Assembly: GCF_021026295.1 (NCBI RefSeq)
Contig: NZ_JAJNDA010000012.1
Span: 124,001 to 188,000 of the forward strand
Reading direction: 5' to 3'
Source: Actinomycetospora soli
GTDB taxonomy: Bacteria > Actinomycetota > Actinomycetes > Mycobacteriales > Pseudonocardiaceae
DNA length: 64,000 nt
In this document: one piece after another, positions 28,394 through 46,608 of the stretch
How the letters are laid out: each line of letters starts with the position of its first letter
Numbering within the stretch: the stretch's first letter is position 1
Translations under genes and position numbers: made by a program
The notes under the pieces: model-generated
What the model was told of the DNA's origin: nothing
What the model saw: the letters and a program-made list of their open reading frames with translations, nothing else
The model's database searches: none

Positions 28394-28675
28394 CTAGCGG
28401 CGACGCGACCGACGGTCCTCCTTGACGTGCCCGCGGAACGTGCGGGTCGGGGCGAACTCGCCGAGCTTGTGCCCGACCATGGCCTCCGAGACGAAGACCG
28501 GGACGTGCTTGCGCCCGTCGTGCACGGCCAGCGTGTGGCCGAGCATGTCCGGGATGATCGTCGAGCGGCGCGACCAGGTCTTGATGACCGACTTGCGGTT
28601 CGAGTCGTTCAGCGCGTCGATCTTCTTGAGCAGGTGGTCGTCGACGAACGGCCCCTTCTTGACACTGCGTGGCAT
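28394..28675 (-). CDS. rpsS: 30S ribosomal protein S19
   Basis: This 93-residue head protein begins [19 protein letters not shown]. It contains [51 protein letters not shown] and a basic tail. The S19 signature is complete. It lies between rplB (18 nt) and rplV. Confidence 0.98.
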   Translation of the reverse strand: MPRSVKKGPFVDDHLLKKIDALNDSNRKSVIKTWSRRSTIIPDMLGHTLAVHDGRKHVPVFVSEAMVGHKLGEFAPTRTFRGHVKEDRRSRRR

Positions 28676-28693
28676 CGCTGTCTCCCTCCTGCT

Positions 28694-29533
28694 CTATCGC
28701 TTCTTGTTCTTGCCGGTACGCCGGCGGCGCACGATCATGCGGTCGCTCTCCTTGCGGCCGCGGGTGCGGCCCTCCGGGGTACCCGCCGGGTTCACCGGGT
28801 GGCGGCCACCGGACGTCTTGCCCTCACCACCACCGTGCGGGTGGTCGACGGGGTTCATCGCGACACCGCGCACCGTCGGGCGCTTGCCGCGCCAGCGGTT
28901 GCGGCCCGCCTTGCCCCAGTTGATGTTCGAGTGGTCGGAGTTGCCGACCTCGCCGATCGTCGCGCGGCAGCGCACGTCGACGTTGCGGATCTCGCCGGAC
29001 GGCATCCGGAGCTGGGCGTACGGCCCGTCCTTGGCCACCAGCTGCACCCGGGCGCCGGCGGAGCGCGCGATCTTGGCGCCGCCACCGGGGCGGAGCTCGA
29101 TCGCGTGCACCACGGTGCCGGTCGGGATGTTGCGCAGCGGGAGGTTGTTGCCCGGCTTGATGTCGGCGCGGACGCCGCTCTCCACCGCGTCACCCTGGCC
29201 GAGACGCTCCGGCGCGATGATGTAGCGCTTCTCGCCGTCGGCGTAGTGCAGCAGGGCGATGCGGGCGCTGCGGTTCGGGTCGTACTCGATGTGCGCGACC
29301 TTGGCCGGCACGCCGTCCTTGTCGTTGCGGCGGAAGTCGATCAGCCGGTAGGCCCGCTTGTGGCCGCCACCCTGGTGCCGGGTGGTGATCCGGCCGGTGG
29401 CGTTGCGGCCGCCCTTGTTGTGCAGCGGGCGGATGAGCGACTTCTCCGGGTGGTCACGCGTGATCTCGGCGAAGTCCGAGACGCTCGCGCCACGCCGCCC
29501 GGCGGTCGTCGGCTTGTACCTGCGAATTCCCAT
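28694..29533 (-). CDS. rplB: 50S ribosomal protein L2
   Basis: This 279-residue protein is essential for subunit association and peptidyl transfer. It contains [37 protein letters not shown], the RNA-binding [19 protein letters not shown] with the conserved histidine, and [19 protein letters not shown]. It ends in a lysine/arginine tail and follows rplW after 14 nt. Confidence 0.98.
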   Translation of the reverse strand: MGIRRYKPTTAGRRGASVSDFAEITRDHPEKSLIRPLHNKGGRNATGRITTRHQGGGHKRAYRLIDFRRNDKDGVPAKVAHIEYDPNRSARIALLHYADGEKRYIIAPERLGQGDAVESGVRADIKPGNNLPLRNIPTGTVVHAIELRPGGGAKIARSAGARVQLVAKDGPYAQLRMPSGEIRNVDVRCRATIGEVGNSDHSNINWGKAGRNRWRGKRPTVRGVAMNPVDHPHGGGEGKTSGGRHPVNPAGTPEGRTRGRKESDRMIVRRRRTGKNKKR

Positions 29534-29547
29534 GGTTGCTGACTCCC

Positions 29548-29847
29548 CTAGGCCCCGGGCCCGCCGAAGACGTCGATCGTCCGGCTCTCGGGCGTCACGG
29601 TGACGACGGCGCGCTTGGTGTCCTTGCGCTTGCCGTAGCCGGTGCAGGAACGCTTGCGCTTCCCCTCACGGTTGAGCGTGTTCACGCTCGCCACCGTCAC
29701 GTCGAAGATCTCCTGCACGGCGATCTTGATCTGGGTCTTGTTCGCGTCCGGGCGCACCAGGAACGTGTACTGGCGCTCCTCGAGAAGGCCGTAGCTCTTC
29801 TCCGAGATCACCGGCGCGATGATGATGTCGCGCGGGTCCGCGATCAC
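29548..29847 (-). CDS. rplW: 50S ribosomal protein L23
   Basis: This 99-residue tunnel-exit protein docks trigger factor and SRP. It contains [43 protein letters not shown] and [13 protein letters not shown]. It starts at a GTG overlapping the rplD stop (GTGA). Confidence 0.98.
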   Translation of the reverse strand: MIADPRDIIIAPVISEKSYGLLEERQYTFLVRPDANKTQIKIAVQEIFDVTVASVNTLNREGKRKRSCTGYGKRKDTKRAVVTVTPESRTIDVFGGPGA

Positions 29848-30707
29848 TGGTCGACCTCCTCGGCGCGCGCGGTGCGGGCGCTCACGAACGCGTCCAGCGC
29901 CGCCGACGTGAAGACCACGTCGTCCGCGCGGAGCACGTCGTAGGTGTTCAGCTGGTCCGGCGTCAGCAGGTGCACGGCCGGCAGGTTCGCGACGCTGCGG
30001 CGACCGGCCTCGTCCTCCCGGGCCACGACCGCCAGCACCGTGCGGTGCTCCCGGTCCGCCGTGATGACGCCGGCGAGGGCCGTCCGGGCGCCCTTGGTCG
30101 AGGGCGTGGCGCCGTCGACGAGCGCGGAGAAGACGTGGATCCGCTCGTGGCGGGCCCGGTCGGACAGCGCACCCCGGAGGGCGGCGGCCTTCATCTTCTT
30201 CGGGGTCCGCTGCGAGTAGTCCCGCGGCGTCGGCCCGTGCACGGTGCCACCGCCGGTGAACTGTGGGGCGCGGGTCGAACCCTGGCGGGCGCGGCCGGTG
30301 CCCTTCTGGCGGTACGGCTTCTTGCCGCCGCCCCGGACCTCGCCGCGGGTCTTCGTGTCGTGCGTGCCCTGGCGGGCCGCGGCGAGCTGCGCGGTGACCA
30401 CCTGGTGCATCAGCGCGGTGTTCGCGGGCGCGTCGAAGAGGTCGCCGGGGAGCTCCGCGGTGCCGTCCGTGCCGCCCGTGGGCGTGTGGACGGTGACCGT
30501 GCGGGTCTCGCCGGTCGCGGCGCTCAGCTGCGCCTCGCGGCGCGCGGAGCGGCGGGCGTCGCCGGCGGAGAACCCGCGGCGGCGGGCGACCGCCAGCGTC
30601 GAGGTCGCGGCCTCGGTCGCCGACGAGGTGCCGGCGTCGACCGACTCGCCCGCGTCGGGGCCCTCGGTGTCGCTCACGCCCGGGGTGTGGCCGTCAGGCG
30701 TCGTCAC
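29844..30707 (-). CDS. rplD: 50S ribosomal protein L4 with N-terminal extension
   Basis: From about residue 65 this is normal L4: [74 protein letters not shown] and [19 protein letters not shown]. The preceding roughly 65 residues ([20 protein letters not shown], then Arg-rich [12 protein letters not shown]) are additional; typical L4 is 205-225 aa and this is 287. The GTG at 30707 overlaps the rplC stop. An internal in-frame start nearer the core was not found, which supports the long form. L4 regulates the S10 operon in E. coli. Confidence 0.93.
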   Translation of the reverse strand: MTTPDGHTPGVSDTEGPDAGESVDAGTSSATEAATSTLAVARRRGFSAGDARRSARREAQLSAATGETRTVTVHTPTGGTDGTAELPGDLFDAPANTALMHQVVTAQLAAARQGTHDTKTRGEVRGGGKKPYRQKGTGRARQGSTRAPQFTGGGTVHGPTPRDYSQRTPKKMKAAALRGALSDRARHERIHVFSALVDGATPSTKGARTALAGVITADREHRTVLAVVAREDEAGRRSVANLPAVHLLTPDQLNTYDVLRADDVVFTSAALDAFVSARTARAEEVDQ

Positions 30708-31384
30708 TGCTGGTCACCGCCCTTCTTGGCAGCAGAGGTGACGAGGACCAGGCCGCCGCGCGGGCCGGGGACGGCGCCGCGGATCAGCAGCAGGCCCGCG
30801 TCGGCGTCCACGCCGTGGACGGTCAGGTTCTGCGTCGTGGTCTTGACGTTGCCCATCCGGCCGGCCATGCGCGTGCCCTTGAAGACACGGGCCGGGGTGG
30901 CGCAGCCACCGATGGAGCCGGGCGAGCGGTGCTTGCGCTGGGTGCCGTGGCTGGCGCCGAGGCCGTGGAAGCCGTGGCGCTTCATGACACCCGCGGTGCC
31001 CTTGCCCTTGCTGTTCGCCGTGACGTCGATGACGGCACCGGCGGAGAACACCTCGGCGGTGACCTCCTGGCCGACCTCGTAGGACGAGGCGTCCGAGGTG
31101 CGGAGCTCGACGAGGTGGCGCCGGGGCGTCACGCCTGCCTTGGCGAAGTGGCCGGCCTCCGGCTTGTTCACCTTGCGGGGGTCGATGGCGCCGAAGGCGA
31201 TCTGGACCGCGTTGTAGCCGTCCACGGAAGGGGTCCGCACCTGCGTGACGACGCAGGGGCCCGCCTTCACGACGGTGACGGGGACGACGCGGTTCGCCTC
31301 GTCGAACACCTGGGTCATGCCGACCTTGGTGCCGAGCACGCCGCTCAGGCGCCGCTCGTTGCTGCGGAGAGGATCTGCAGACAT
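30704..31384 (-). CDS. rplC: 50S ribosomal protein L3
   Basis: This 226-residue early-assembly protein contains [64 protein letters not shown] and [15 protein letters not shown], with the loop that reaches the peptidyl transferase centre. A 13-residue N-terminal extension precedes the core. It lies 8 nt after rpsJ and overlaps rplD. Confidence 0.98.
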   Translation of the reverse strand: MSADPLRSNERRLSGVLGTKVGMTQVFDEANRVVPVTVVKAGPCVVTQVRTPSVDGYNAVQIAFGAIDPRKVNKPEAGHFAKAGVTPRRHLVELRTSDASSYEVGQEVTAEVFSAGAVIDVTANSKGKGTAGVMKRHGFHGLGASHGTQRKHRSPGSIGGCATPARVFKGTRMAGRMGNVKTTTQNLTVHGVDADAGLLLIRGAVPGPRGGLVLVTSAAKKGGDQQ

Positions 31385-31392
31385 GCCGGGCC

Positions 31393-31698
31393 TCACTGGA
31401 TGTTGACGTCGACGCTGGCCGGCAGGTCGATGCGCATGAGCGCGTCCACCGTCTTGGGCGTCGGGTCGACGATGTCGATCAGTCGCTTGTGCGTGCGCAT
31501 CTCGAAGTGCTCGCGCGAGTCCTTGTACTTGTGCGGCGAGCGGATGACGCAGTACACGTTCTTCTCCGTCGGCAGCGGCACCGGGCCGACGACGGAGGCA
31601 CCGGTGCGCGTCACGGTCTCGACGATCTTGCGAGCCGACGCATCGATGGCCTCGTGGTCGTAGGCCTTGAGCCTGATGCGGATCTTCTGTCCCGCCAT
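31393..31698 (-). CDS. rpsJ: 30S ribosomal protein S10 (NusE)
   Basis: This 101-residue protein is also a transcription antitermination partner of NusB and NusG. It reads [59 protein letters not shown] and ends SVDVNIQ. It is the first gene of the S10 operon, with a 399-bp gap to tuf upstream. Confidence 0.98.
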   Translation of the reverse strand: MAGQKIRIRLKAYDHEAIDASARKIVETVTRTGASVVGPVPLPTEKNVYCVIRSPHKYKDSREHFEMRTHKRLIDIVDPTPKTVDALMRIDLPASVDVNIQ

Positions 31699-32097
31699 GG
31701 TGGCTTGCCGTTCCTCTTCTCGTCCTCGAACGATGCCGCACCGGCCCCGCGGCGGTCGTCCCGCGCGGCGACCCCGCGGACCTCCGGTCCACGCGGTCGG
31801 GCGTGTCGACGCCTCCGGCCGGTGCGCCCCGGACGCTCGTCGCTCCGCGGCCTCAGGCCCTCGCTGTGCGCTGACCCTCGCTGTTCATGGTGTGTCCGTC
31901 CCGCGGTCGCCCCTCCCGGGGCTCGCACGGCACGGTGGACGACGCCCTGGGGTGACGTCCGGTTCGTGCCCGGGTCCTCGACGGACCCCGCTCACGCCGG
32001 GGCGGTCGGCTCGATACCGATTGAGCCGACCGCCCGGGCAAGCAACCCCACCAGTGTCGCACGCGCCCGTGGGCGCCCCGACACCGGGGTGAGGGTC
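31699..32097 (-). promoter_or_regulatory. tuf-rpsJ intergenic region (S10 operon leader)
   Basis: This is 399 bp without a convincing gene. It holds the tuf hairpin at 32000-32035 and about 300 nt of G/C-rich leader before rpsJ. A -10-like TATCGA lies in the hairpin loop/arm, with TTGCCC 19 nt upstream, a poor promoter match. I see no clear L4-type leader structure. Confidence 0.4.
32000..32035 (-). terminator. 13-bp perfect hairpin after tuf
   Basis: The arms 32000-32012 and 32023-32035 are exact reverse complements around a 10-nt loop (gataccgatt). It lies 62 nt downstream of the tuf stop in the transcript and is a probable intrinsic terminator without a U-tract. Confidence 0.7.
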
Positions 32098-33291
<1,194 letters not shown>

Positions 33292-33405
33292 TGCTCTCGT
33301 CCTCCTGGACTTTCTGGGTCTGTCGTCGCCGGGCTCGGCGGTACGTCGGTCGTGCGGTCCTCTGGGTGGGCTGACGCCGGGCGGAGGACCCGAGGTGACT
33401 CCACG

Positions 33406-33434
33406 AGGCTAACGGGGACGGATCCCCCGCCTCA
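33406..33434 (-). promoter_or_regulatory. candidate tuf promoter
   Basis: On the minus strand TAGCCT (33411-33406) is a fair -10, with a weak -35 (TGAGGC, 33434-33429) 17 nt upstream. It lies about 115 nt before the tuf ATG and just after the fusA hairpin. Confidence 0.3.
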
Positions 33435-33440
33435 CCGCGC

Positions 33441-33467
33441 CCCGTCGTCCCGGTCCGGGACGACGGG
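33441..33467 (-). terminator. 12-bp perfect hairpin after fusA
   Basis: cccgtcgtcccg (33441-33452) and its exact complement (33456-33467) enclose a GTC loop. It starts 13 nt beyond the fusA stop, which fits the end of the str operon ahead of a separate tuf unit. Confidence 0.75.
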
Positions 33468-33479
33468 CCACGGCCGGGG

Positions 33480-35582
33480 TCACTCGCCGGTCGCCTTGGC
33501 GATGATCTCCTTGGCCACGCTGGCCGGGACCTCGCCGTACGAGTCGAACTGCATGGAGTAGTTCGCCCGGCCCTGGGTCTTCGACCGCAGGTCACCGACG
33601 TAGCCGAACATCTCCGAGAGCGGCACCACGGCCTTGACGATCCGGTTGCCGCTGCGCTCCTCCATGGCCTGGATCTGGCCACGGCGGGAGTTCAGGTCGC
33701 CGATGACGTCGCCCATGTAGTCCTCGGGCGTCGACACCTCGACGGCCATCAGGGGCTCGAGGATGGCCGGGTCCGCCTTGCGGGCCGCCTCCTTGAGCGC
33801 CATCGAGCCGGCGACCTTGAACGCCATCTCCGACGAGTCGACCTCGTGGTACTGACCGTCGAGCAGCGTCAGGCGCAGGCCCGTCATCGGGTAGCCGGCC
33901 AGCACGCCGTACTGCATGGCGTCCTGGGCGCCGGCGTCGACCGACGGGATGTACTCGCGCGGGACGCGACCACCGGTGACCTTGTTGACGAACTCGTAGA
34001 GCGCGCCGTCCTCGGACTTCTCCATCGGCTCGAGCGCGATGATGACGCGCGCGAACTGGCCGGAGCCGCCGGTCTGCTTCTTGTGCGTGTACTCGTACTT
34101 CTCCACCGGGCGGCGGATGGTCTCCCGGTAGGCCACCTGCGGCTTGCCGATGTTGGCCTCGACCTTGAAGTCGGACTTCATCCGGTTGACCAGCACCTCG
34201 AGGTGGAGCTCGCCCATCCCCTTGATGATGGTCTGGCCGGTCTCCTCGTCGCGGGCGACCTGGAAGGTCGGGTCCTCGTCGGTGAGCCGCTGGATGGCGG
34301 TGGAGAGCTTCTCCTGGTCGGCCTTCGACTTCGGCTCGATCGCGACCTCGATGACCGGGGTCGGGAACACCATCGACTCGAGGATGACCGGGTTCTGCGG
34401 GTCGCAGAGCGTGTCACCCGTCGTGGTGTCCTTGAGCCCGACGACCGCGTAGATGTGCCCGGCCATGGCCTCGTCGACCGGGTTCTCCTTGTTGGAGTGC
34501 ATCTGGAAGACCTTCCCGATGCGCTCCTTGCGGTCCTTCGTCGAGTTGATCATCTGCGCGCCCGAGGCGATCTTGCCCGAGTAGACGCGGATGTAGGTGA
34601 GCTTCCCGTAGAACGGGTGGCTCATGATCTTGAACGCGAGCGCCGCGAAGGGCTCCTCGGTCGTCGCGTGGCGCACGACCGGGGTCTCGCCGTCGAGCAG
34701 CGTCCCCTCGACCGGCTTCACGTCGACCGGCGCCGGCAGGTAGGCGATGACGGCGTCGAGCATGGGCTGCACGCCCTTGTTCTTGTACGCCGTCCCGCAG
34801 AGCACCGGGTTGTACTCGCTGGTCACCGTCACGGCGCGGATGCCGTGCTCGATGTCCTCGACGGAGATCTCCTCGCCGGCGAAGTAGCGCTCCATGAGCG
34901 ACTCGTCGTTCTCGGCGATGGCCTCCATGAGGGCCTCGCGGTACTCGGCCGCCTTCTCGGCGTACTCGGCCGGGATCTCCTCGACCGTGTAGTCCTCGCC
35001 CTTGGAGACCTCACCGCGCCAGGTGAGGGCGCGCATGCGGACCAGGTCGATCACGCCGTAGAAGTCGGACTCGACCCCCATCGGCAGCTGCAGGACGAGC
35101 GGCTTCGCGTGCAGCCGGTCCTTGATGGTCTGCACGGTGAAGTAGAAGTCCGCGCCGAGCTTGTCCATCTTGTTGACGAAGCAGATGCGCGGGACGTCGT
35201 AGGTGTCGGCCTGGCGCCACACCGTCTCCGACTGGGGCTCGACACCCTCCTTGCCGTCGAACACGGCGACCGCACCGTCGAGGACGCGCAGGTTGCGCTC
35301 GACCTCGATCGTGAAGTCGACGTGGCCGGGGGTGTCGATGATGTTGATCTGGTGGTCTTTCCAGAAGGTCGTCGTCGCGGCCGACGTGATCGTGATGCCG
35401 CGCTTCTGCTCCTCCTCCATCCAGTCCATCGTGGCCGCGCCGTCGTGGACCTCACCGATCTTGTAGTTGATGCCGGTGTAGTACAGGATGCGCTCGGTCG
35501 TGGTGGTCTTGCCCGCGTCGATGTGGGCCATGATCCCGATGTTGCGGACCTTGCCCAGGTCGGTCAGCACGTCGCGTGCCAC
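33480..35582 (-). CDS. fusA: elongation factor G
   Basis: This 700-residue translocase GTPase has G1 AHIDAGKT (19-26), [16 protein letters not shown] and [10 protein letters not shown], with domain IV ([14 protein letters not shown]) and the C-terminal [12 protein letters not shown]. Length and motifs match ordinary ribosomal EF-G1 rather than a paralogue. It lies 101 nt after rpsG, with a hairpin in the gap, and is followed by a terminator-like hairpin. Confidence 0.99.
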   Translation of the reverse strand: MARDVLTDLGKVRNIGIMAHIDAGKTTTTERILYYTGINYKIGEVHDGAATMDWMEEEQKRGITITSAATTTFWKDHQINIIDTPGHVDFTIEVERNLRVLDGAVAVFDGKEGVEPQSETVWRQADTYDVPRICFVNKMDKLGADFYFTVQTIKDRLHAKPLVLQLPMGVESDFYGVIDLVRMRALTWRGEVSKGEDYTVEEIPAEYAEKAAEYREALMEAIAENDESLMERYFAGEEISVEDIEHGIRAVTVTSEYNPVLCGTAYKNKGVQPMLDAVIAYLPAPVDVKPVEGTLLDGETPVVRHATTEEPFAALAFKIMSHPFYGKLTYIRVYSGKIASGAQMINSTKDRKERIGKVFQMHSNKENPVDEAMAGHIYAVVGLKDTTTGDTLCDPQNPVILESMVFPTPVIEVAIEPKSKADQEKLSTAIQRLTDEDPTFQVARDEETGQTIIKGMGELHLEVLVNRMKSDFKVEANIGKPQVAYRETIRRPVEKYEYTHKKQTGGSGQFARVIIALEPMEKSEDGALYEFVNKVTGGRVPREYIPSVDAGAQDAMQYGVLAGYPMTGLRLTLLDGQYHEVDSSEMAFKVAGSMALKEAARKADPAILEPLMAVEVSTPEDYMGDVIGDLNSRRGQIQAMEERSGNRIVKAVVPLSEMFGYVGDLRSKTQGRANYSMQFDSYGEVPASVAKEIIAKATGE

Positions 35583-35644
35583 GGAATTCCTCTTCCTTGT
35601 CGGATCGTCGCCGCGGGTCTGGCGCGGCGGACCTGCGCGACATC

Positions 35645-35680
35645 GGGCGGCCCCCGACGGTTCTCACCGGGGGCCGGCCC
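35645..35680 (-). other. hairpin between rpsG and fusA
   Basis: gcggcccccg-type arms (35648-35656 with 35668-35676) pair over 9 bp, then three more pairs after a single bulged G, with an 11-nt loop. It starts 3 nt after the rpsG stop, inside the str operon. It may protect or process the rpsL-rpsG transcript end. Confidence 0.55.
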
Positions 35681-35683
35681 GCG

Positions 35684-36154
35684 TCACCAGCGGTAGTGCG
35701 CGAAGGCCTTGTTCGACTCGGCCATCTTGTGGGTGTCCTCGCGGCGCTTGACCGCGGCACCGAGACCGTTCGAGGCGTCGAGGAGCTCGTTGGTGAGCCG
35801 CTCGACCATCGTCTTCTCCCGGCGCGCGCGCGCGTAGGTGATCAGCCAGCGCAGGCCGAGCGTGGTCGAACGACCGGCGCGCACCTCGATCGGCACCTGG
35901 TAGGTCGCGCCACCGACGCGGCGGCTGCGGACCTCGAGGGCCGGCTTCACGTTGTCCAGCGCCCGCTTCAGCGTGACGACCGGGTCGGCGCCGTTGCGCT
36001 CGCGGCAGCCCTCGAGGGCGCCGTACACGATGCGCTCGGCGAGCGACCGCTTGCCGTCGACGAGCACCTTGTTCACCAGCTGCGTCACCAGCGGGGCCCC
36101 GTACACGGGGTCGGACACCAGCGGACGCTTCGGAGCGGGTCCCTTGCGCGGCAT
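35684..36154 (-). CDS. rpsG: 30S ribosomal protein S7
   Basis: This 156-residue head-nucleating protein begins [40 protein letters not shown]. It contains [24 protein letters not shown] and the C-terminal [15 protein letters not shown]. Its ATG lies 1 nt after the rpsL stop. It is the second gene of the str operon. Confidence 0.98.
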   Translation of the reverse strand: MPRKGPAPKRPLVSDPVYGAPLVTQLVNKVLVDGKRSLAERIVYGALEGCRERNGADPVVTLKRALDNVKPALEVRSRRVGGATYQVPIEVRAGRSTTLGLRWLITYARARREKTMVERLTNELLDASNGLGAAVKRREDTHKMAESNKAFAHYRW

Positions 36155-36155
36155 G

Positions 36156-36530
36156 TCAGCCCTTGTCCTTCTTCGTCCCGTAGCGGCTGCGGGCCTGCTT
36201 GCGGTTCTTGACCGCCTGCGTGTCCAGCGCACCGCGGATGATCTTGTAGCGAACGCCCGGCAGGTCCTTCACACGACCGCCGCGCACGAGCACGATCGAG
36301 TGCTCCTGCAGGTTGTGGCCCTCGCCGGGGATGTACGCGGTGACCTCGATCTGGTTCGAGAGGCGCACGCGCGCGACCTTGCGGAGCGCGGAGTTCGGCT
36401 TCTTCGGGGTGGTCGTGTAGACGCGGGTGCAGACACCGCGTCGCTGCGGGCTGCCCTTGAGGGCCGCGGTCTTGGTCTTCTCGACCTTGTCCTCGCGGCC
36501 CCGGCGGACCAACTGCTGGATGGTGGGCAT
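36156..36530 (-). CDS. rpsL: 30S ribosomal protein S12
   Basis: This 124-residue decoding-centre protein reads [35 protein letters not shown] and [34 protein letters not shown]43 and K88, where streptomycin-resistance mutations occur, are both the sensitive wild-type lysine. D89 is the site methylthiolated in many bacteria. It is first in the str operon, preceded by a gap of nearly 500 bp. Confidence 0.98.
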   Translation of the reverse strand: MPTIQQLVRRGREDKVEKTKTAALKGSPQRRGVCTRVYTTTPKKPNSALRKVARVRLSNQIEVTAYIPGEGHNLQEHSIVLVRGGRVKDLPGVRYKIIRGALDTQAVKNRKQARSRYGTKKDKG

Positions 36531-36960
36531 TCGTTCCTCTGGCTCGTGTCCTGCTTCGCTGTCTCGTCGGTGTCGGACCCCGGTCGCGGGGTCGGGCGTG
36601 TCGCTGAGAGCGTCCACGGCCCTCACACTCGACACCGCCGGCGCACCCGGTCGTCGTCGGCGACGCCCGGACCGGGCGCAGCGCAACGACCCGATCGCGT
36701 CGGGCACCGGGTACGACGATACCCGGCGTTGACACGCGGGTTCGCAGGTGGGTCCGGATCCGCGTCCTCCCGGTGGAACCGGGGCGCCCTCGACGGACCC
36801 TGCGTGCCCTCGAAGACCGACGGTGGATCTCCATATCGGGTCGCCGTACACGCGACTCCGAACGGGCTCGCCGCAGACTACACCAACGGCGCCTCGAGCA
36901 GCCACAACGCCGGCCCGCCGGTCGGCATTCCCCGGACCCGACCGTCCCCGGACAGCAGGA
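36531..36960 (-). promoter_or_regulatory. rpoC-rpsL intergenic region (str operon leader)
   Basis: About 430 bp lie between the rpoC hairpin and rpsL, with no protein-like frame. A 7-bp inverted repeat ccgggta/tacccgg (36707-36713 and 36720-36726, 6-nt spacer) is present. On the minus strand TAGTCT (36880-36875) could be a -10 about 345 nt before rpsL, but no good -35 is visible. Transcription of rpsL must start here if the upstream hairpin terminates rpoC. Confidence 0.4.
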
Positions 36961-36991
36961 CGCCCCCGCCCGGCGGTGCCGGACGGGGGCG
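36961..36991 (-). terminator. hairpin after rpoC
   Basis: cgcccccg (36961-36968) pairs with cgggggcg (36984-36991). After one mismatch ccggc pairs with gccgg, closing on a GGT loop. It starts 24 nt after the rpoC stop and has no U-tract. Confidence 0.7.
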
Positions 36992-37014
36992 TGGGTCGTG
37001 CGGGGTGCGCTCCG

Positions 37015-40923
<3,909 letters not shown>

Positions 40924-40967
40924 AGGTTCTCCCCTGGATGGGTGAGCTGTTTTCTAGAGGGTCCGCG

Positions 40968-41010
40968 TGCGTCGCCCGGGCCGACCGGTGTGGCCGGCCC
41001 GGGCGACGCA
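40968..41010 (-). other. 16-bp perfect hairpin between rpoB and rpoC
   Basis: The arms 40968-40983 and 40995-41010 are exact reverse complements; two more C-G pairs are possible inside the 11-nt loop. It starts 9 nt after the rpoB stop and ends 45 nt before the rpoC ATG. It looks like a terminator yet lies between two subunits that must be made in equal amounts. Confidence 0.75.
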
Positions 41011-41018
41011 GCGAGGCG

Positions 41019-44501
<3,483 letters not shown>

Positions 44502-44647
44502 GATGCGTCCTTCCGGAACAACGCTGTCTGACGCTGTCAGTAGCTCGTCCGCTCGAGACGCAGCGCAGTGCCCCGGGCGGCCGACTCGCGCGGCCTGCGG
44601 GGTGCCCACGGGTGACGTGGGGACACGTGAAGGCAGCGCGATCCGAC

Positions 44648-44677
44648 AGTCTAGCCATGGCTGGACGCACGTGTCGA
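44648..44677 (-). promoter_or_regulatory. candidate rpoB promoter
   Basis: On the minus strand TCGACA (44677-44672) is followed 18 nt later by TAGACT (44653-44648), a good housekeeping-sigma match about 147 nt before the rpoB start. A further TTGACT (44796-44791) upstream has only a weak -10 (CACGCT) and could be a second start site. The rest of the 44502-44933 gap shows no reading frame of interest. Confidence 0.5.
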
Positions 44678-44864
44678 ACACCCCCCTCCGTGACGCGCCT
44701 GCGGGGGCCGGTCCGTGAGGGCCGGGCCCGACCGCGGGGTCGGACGTGGGGGTCTCGCGCTGGGAACAGCGTGACCGGTGACCACGCCGCAGTCAAGTCC
44801 GACGCGCAGCCGATCGCGGCGCGTCGCGACCTCCCGCCGCAGGTCAGAGCCGTACCTCGTGCGA

Positions 44865-44910
44865 ACGGGCCCGGGAGGGACCCCCATCGTGGGGTCTCTC
44901 CCGGGCCCGT
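44865..44910 (-). terminator. 20-bp hairpin at the end of the mce operon
   Basis: The arms 44865-44884 and 44891-44910 pair over 20 positions with one non-Watson-Crick pair and a 6-nt loop. It starts 24 nt after the stop of the last Mce-associated gene and lies upstream of the rpoB promoter, so it should insulate rpoBC from mce transcription. Confidence 0.8.
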
Positions 44911-44933
44911 CGTCGTGCCGGCCCGCGCCGCGC

Positions 44934-45992
44934 CTACAGCGGCTTGAGCTCCGTGATCTTCCAGCGGCCGTCCTGCCTGACCACCTGCACCGACAGGAGG
45001 CCGGGGGCGTTGGTGGTCTGGTTGTTCGTGGTGCGCTCGGCCGTGAACTGCACGAAGGCGATCAGGCTCGCCCGGTCGGTCGTGAGGTCCTGCACGCCGA
45101 TGTTCAGCACGCTCGCGGTCTGGCGCAGCTTCTGCTCGGTGGCCGGCCCGCGGATCGTCTGGTCGAAGACCTGCAGGTAGTTCGTCGTGAACTCCCCGGT
45201 CGACTGCGTCTTCGCGGCGTTCACCGAGTCGTCGAGCTTGGTGAAGTCGTAGGACAGGATCGACTCGAGGGCACCGCGCGTCTGCCCGACGACCTCGGCG
45301 GTCCCCGCGACGTCGACCACGGCGGCGTTGGCGTAGGGCTGGCCCTCCGCCCGGTCACCGCGGGCGGCGACGAACGCCAGCGTGGCGAGCGCGAGGCACA
45401 CCACGATCACCACGGCGAGCACCGCGATCAGCCGCTTCGGGTTCGCCCCGAGCGCGGCGAAGGGACGGGTCACCGCGGCGGCGACCCGCGCCCCGCGCGA
45501 CTCCCCCGGCTCCGTCGGGCGCGACGCGGCCGGCGCGGGGGCCGGACGGGCCGGACCCGGACGGTCGAGCACCGCGGTGCCGCCGCGGCGCGAGGACGCG
45601 CCGGCCGGGGTCATCGCCCGGGTGGGCCGGCGCTTCGGCTCGGGACGCTCCTCCGTGGGGCGACCGTCGGCCTCGATGTCATCACCGGGGCCGGCGGGTA
45701 CCGGGGCGGCGGCCACCTCGTCGTCGGGTGCGGCGGCCGGGGCCGTACCGGCGGCGGGACCGTCGGCCGGGGTGACCGGCGTCCCGGCGGCCGGGGCGTC
45801 GACCACCGGGCCGGCGGGGGCCGTCCGGCCGGGGTCCGTGACGGCCGCGGTGTCCCGCGGCTTGGTGGTGTCGGCGGCGGGGACCGGGGTCGGCTCGTCG
45901 GCGCCGGTCCGGCGCGGGTCGCGCAGACCGGCGACCTTGGGGCGGCGGCCCGCCGGGGACGTGCTCGGGGTGGTGCGGCTACGGGGTGGCAC
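44934..45992 (-). CDS. Mce-associated membrane protein (352 aa)
   Basis: This is the last gene of the mce operon. About 175 N-terminal residues are Pro/Ala/Thr-rich and probably disordered. One transmembrane helix (RLIAVLAVVIVVCLALATLA, near 185-205) and a C-terminal domain of about 140 residues follow (VDVAGTAEVVGQTRGALESI, FTTNYLQVFDQTIRG, SLIAFVQFT, VRQDGRWKITELKPL). That domain resembles the fold of Mce-associated Mam proteins, whose mycobacterial relatives stabilise Mce complexes. It is paired with the next upstream gene of the same type. The long low-complexity cytoplasmic part is unusual for the family. Confidence 0.8.
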   Translation of the reverse strand: MPPRSRTTPSTSPAGRRPKVAGLRDPRRTGADEPTPVPAADTTKPRDTAAVTDPGRTAPAGPVVDAPAAGTPVTPADGPAAGTAPAAAPDDEVAAAPVPAGPGDDIEADGRPTEERPEPKRRPTRAMTPAGASSRRGGTAVLDRPGPARPAPAPAASRPTEPGESRGARVAAAVTRPFAALGANPKRLIAVLAVVIVVCLALATLAFVAARGDRAEGQPYANAAVVDVAGTAEVVGQTRGALESILSYDFTKLDDSVNAAKTQSTGEFTTNYLQVFDQTIRGPATEQKLRQTASVLNIGVQDLTTDRASLIAFVQFTAERTTNNQTTNAPGLLSVQVVRQDGRWKITELKPL

Positions 45993-46008
45993 GGGGCTGT
46001 TCCCTTCC

Positions 46009-46578
46009 TCAGCTCTGACCGGCGGTCGGGGCGGCCTTCGAGGCCTTCCAGCCGTCCGGGGTGCGCTGCATCTCGACCTGGAACAGCTGCTGCTTCTGGG
46101 TGGGCTGCTGGTTGGAGCTCGACGCGGTCACGTTGATCGCGACGATCGCGGAGGCCGTCCCGCGGTCGTCGTCGAAGGCGGTGAGCGAGGCCCCCGCCGG
46201 CGTGGCGACGACGGACGCCTGGGCCTTCTTCAGGCTGTCGGCGAACTGCTGACGGACCTTCTGGTACTCGGTGAGCATCGGGTCGGTCAGCGACGACTGC
46301 GCGGCCTGGAGGTCGGCGTCGATCGTCTGCGGGCGCACCGTGTTGATGTTGACGACGATCTGCTCGGCGGCGTCGACGGCCACGTCGCGGTCGGCGGCCT
46401 GCGTGGCGGTCGTCCCGTGGGACCCGATCCACCAGTAGACGCCGGCGGCGACGGCCGCCGCGAAGGCGAGCACAGCCAGGACGGCCAGGATGCGGATCGT
46501 CGTCCGCTGCGACGGGACCTTCAGGCGGCCCCGTCGCGTGGACGGCTCGAGCGTGTCGGTGGAGGGCAGGGTCCTCAA
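46009..46578 (-). CDS. Mce-associated membrane protein (189 aa)
   Basis: A short cytoplasmic N-terminus, one membrane helix (ILAVLAVLAFAAAVAAGVYWW, near 29-50) and a C-terminal domain (AAEQIVVNINTVRPQTIDAD, MLTEYQKVRQQFADSLKKAQ, LFQVEMQRTPDGWKASK) give the usual Mam layout. The start is uncertain: the only candidate is TTG 46578, directly after GAGGAG with no spacer. It lies 30 nt after mceF and 16 nt before the second Mam gene. Confidence 0.78.
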   Translation of the reverse strand: MRTLPSTDTLEPSTRRGRLKVPSQRTTIRILAVLAVLAFAAAVAAGVYWWIGSHGTTATQAADRDVAVDAAEQIVVNINTVRPQTIDADLQAAQSSLTDPMLTEYQKVRQQFADSLKKAQASVVATPAGASLTAFDDDRGTASAIVAINVTASSSNQQPTQKQQLFQVEMQRTPDGWKASKAAPTAGQS

Positions 46579-46608
46579 CTCCTCGGGGTAGGAGCCCGCC
46601 CCGTCGCG

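Noticed and set aside
36729-36734. perfect TTGACA on the plus strand upstream of rpsL
   Set aside because: No -10 follows at 16-19 nt and the next plus-strand gene is over 25 kb away. Probably chance in a promoter-rich gap.
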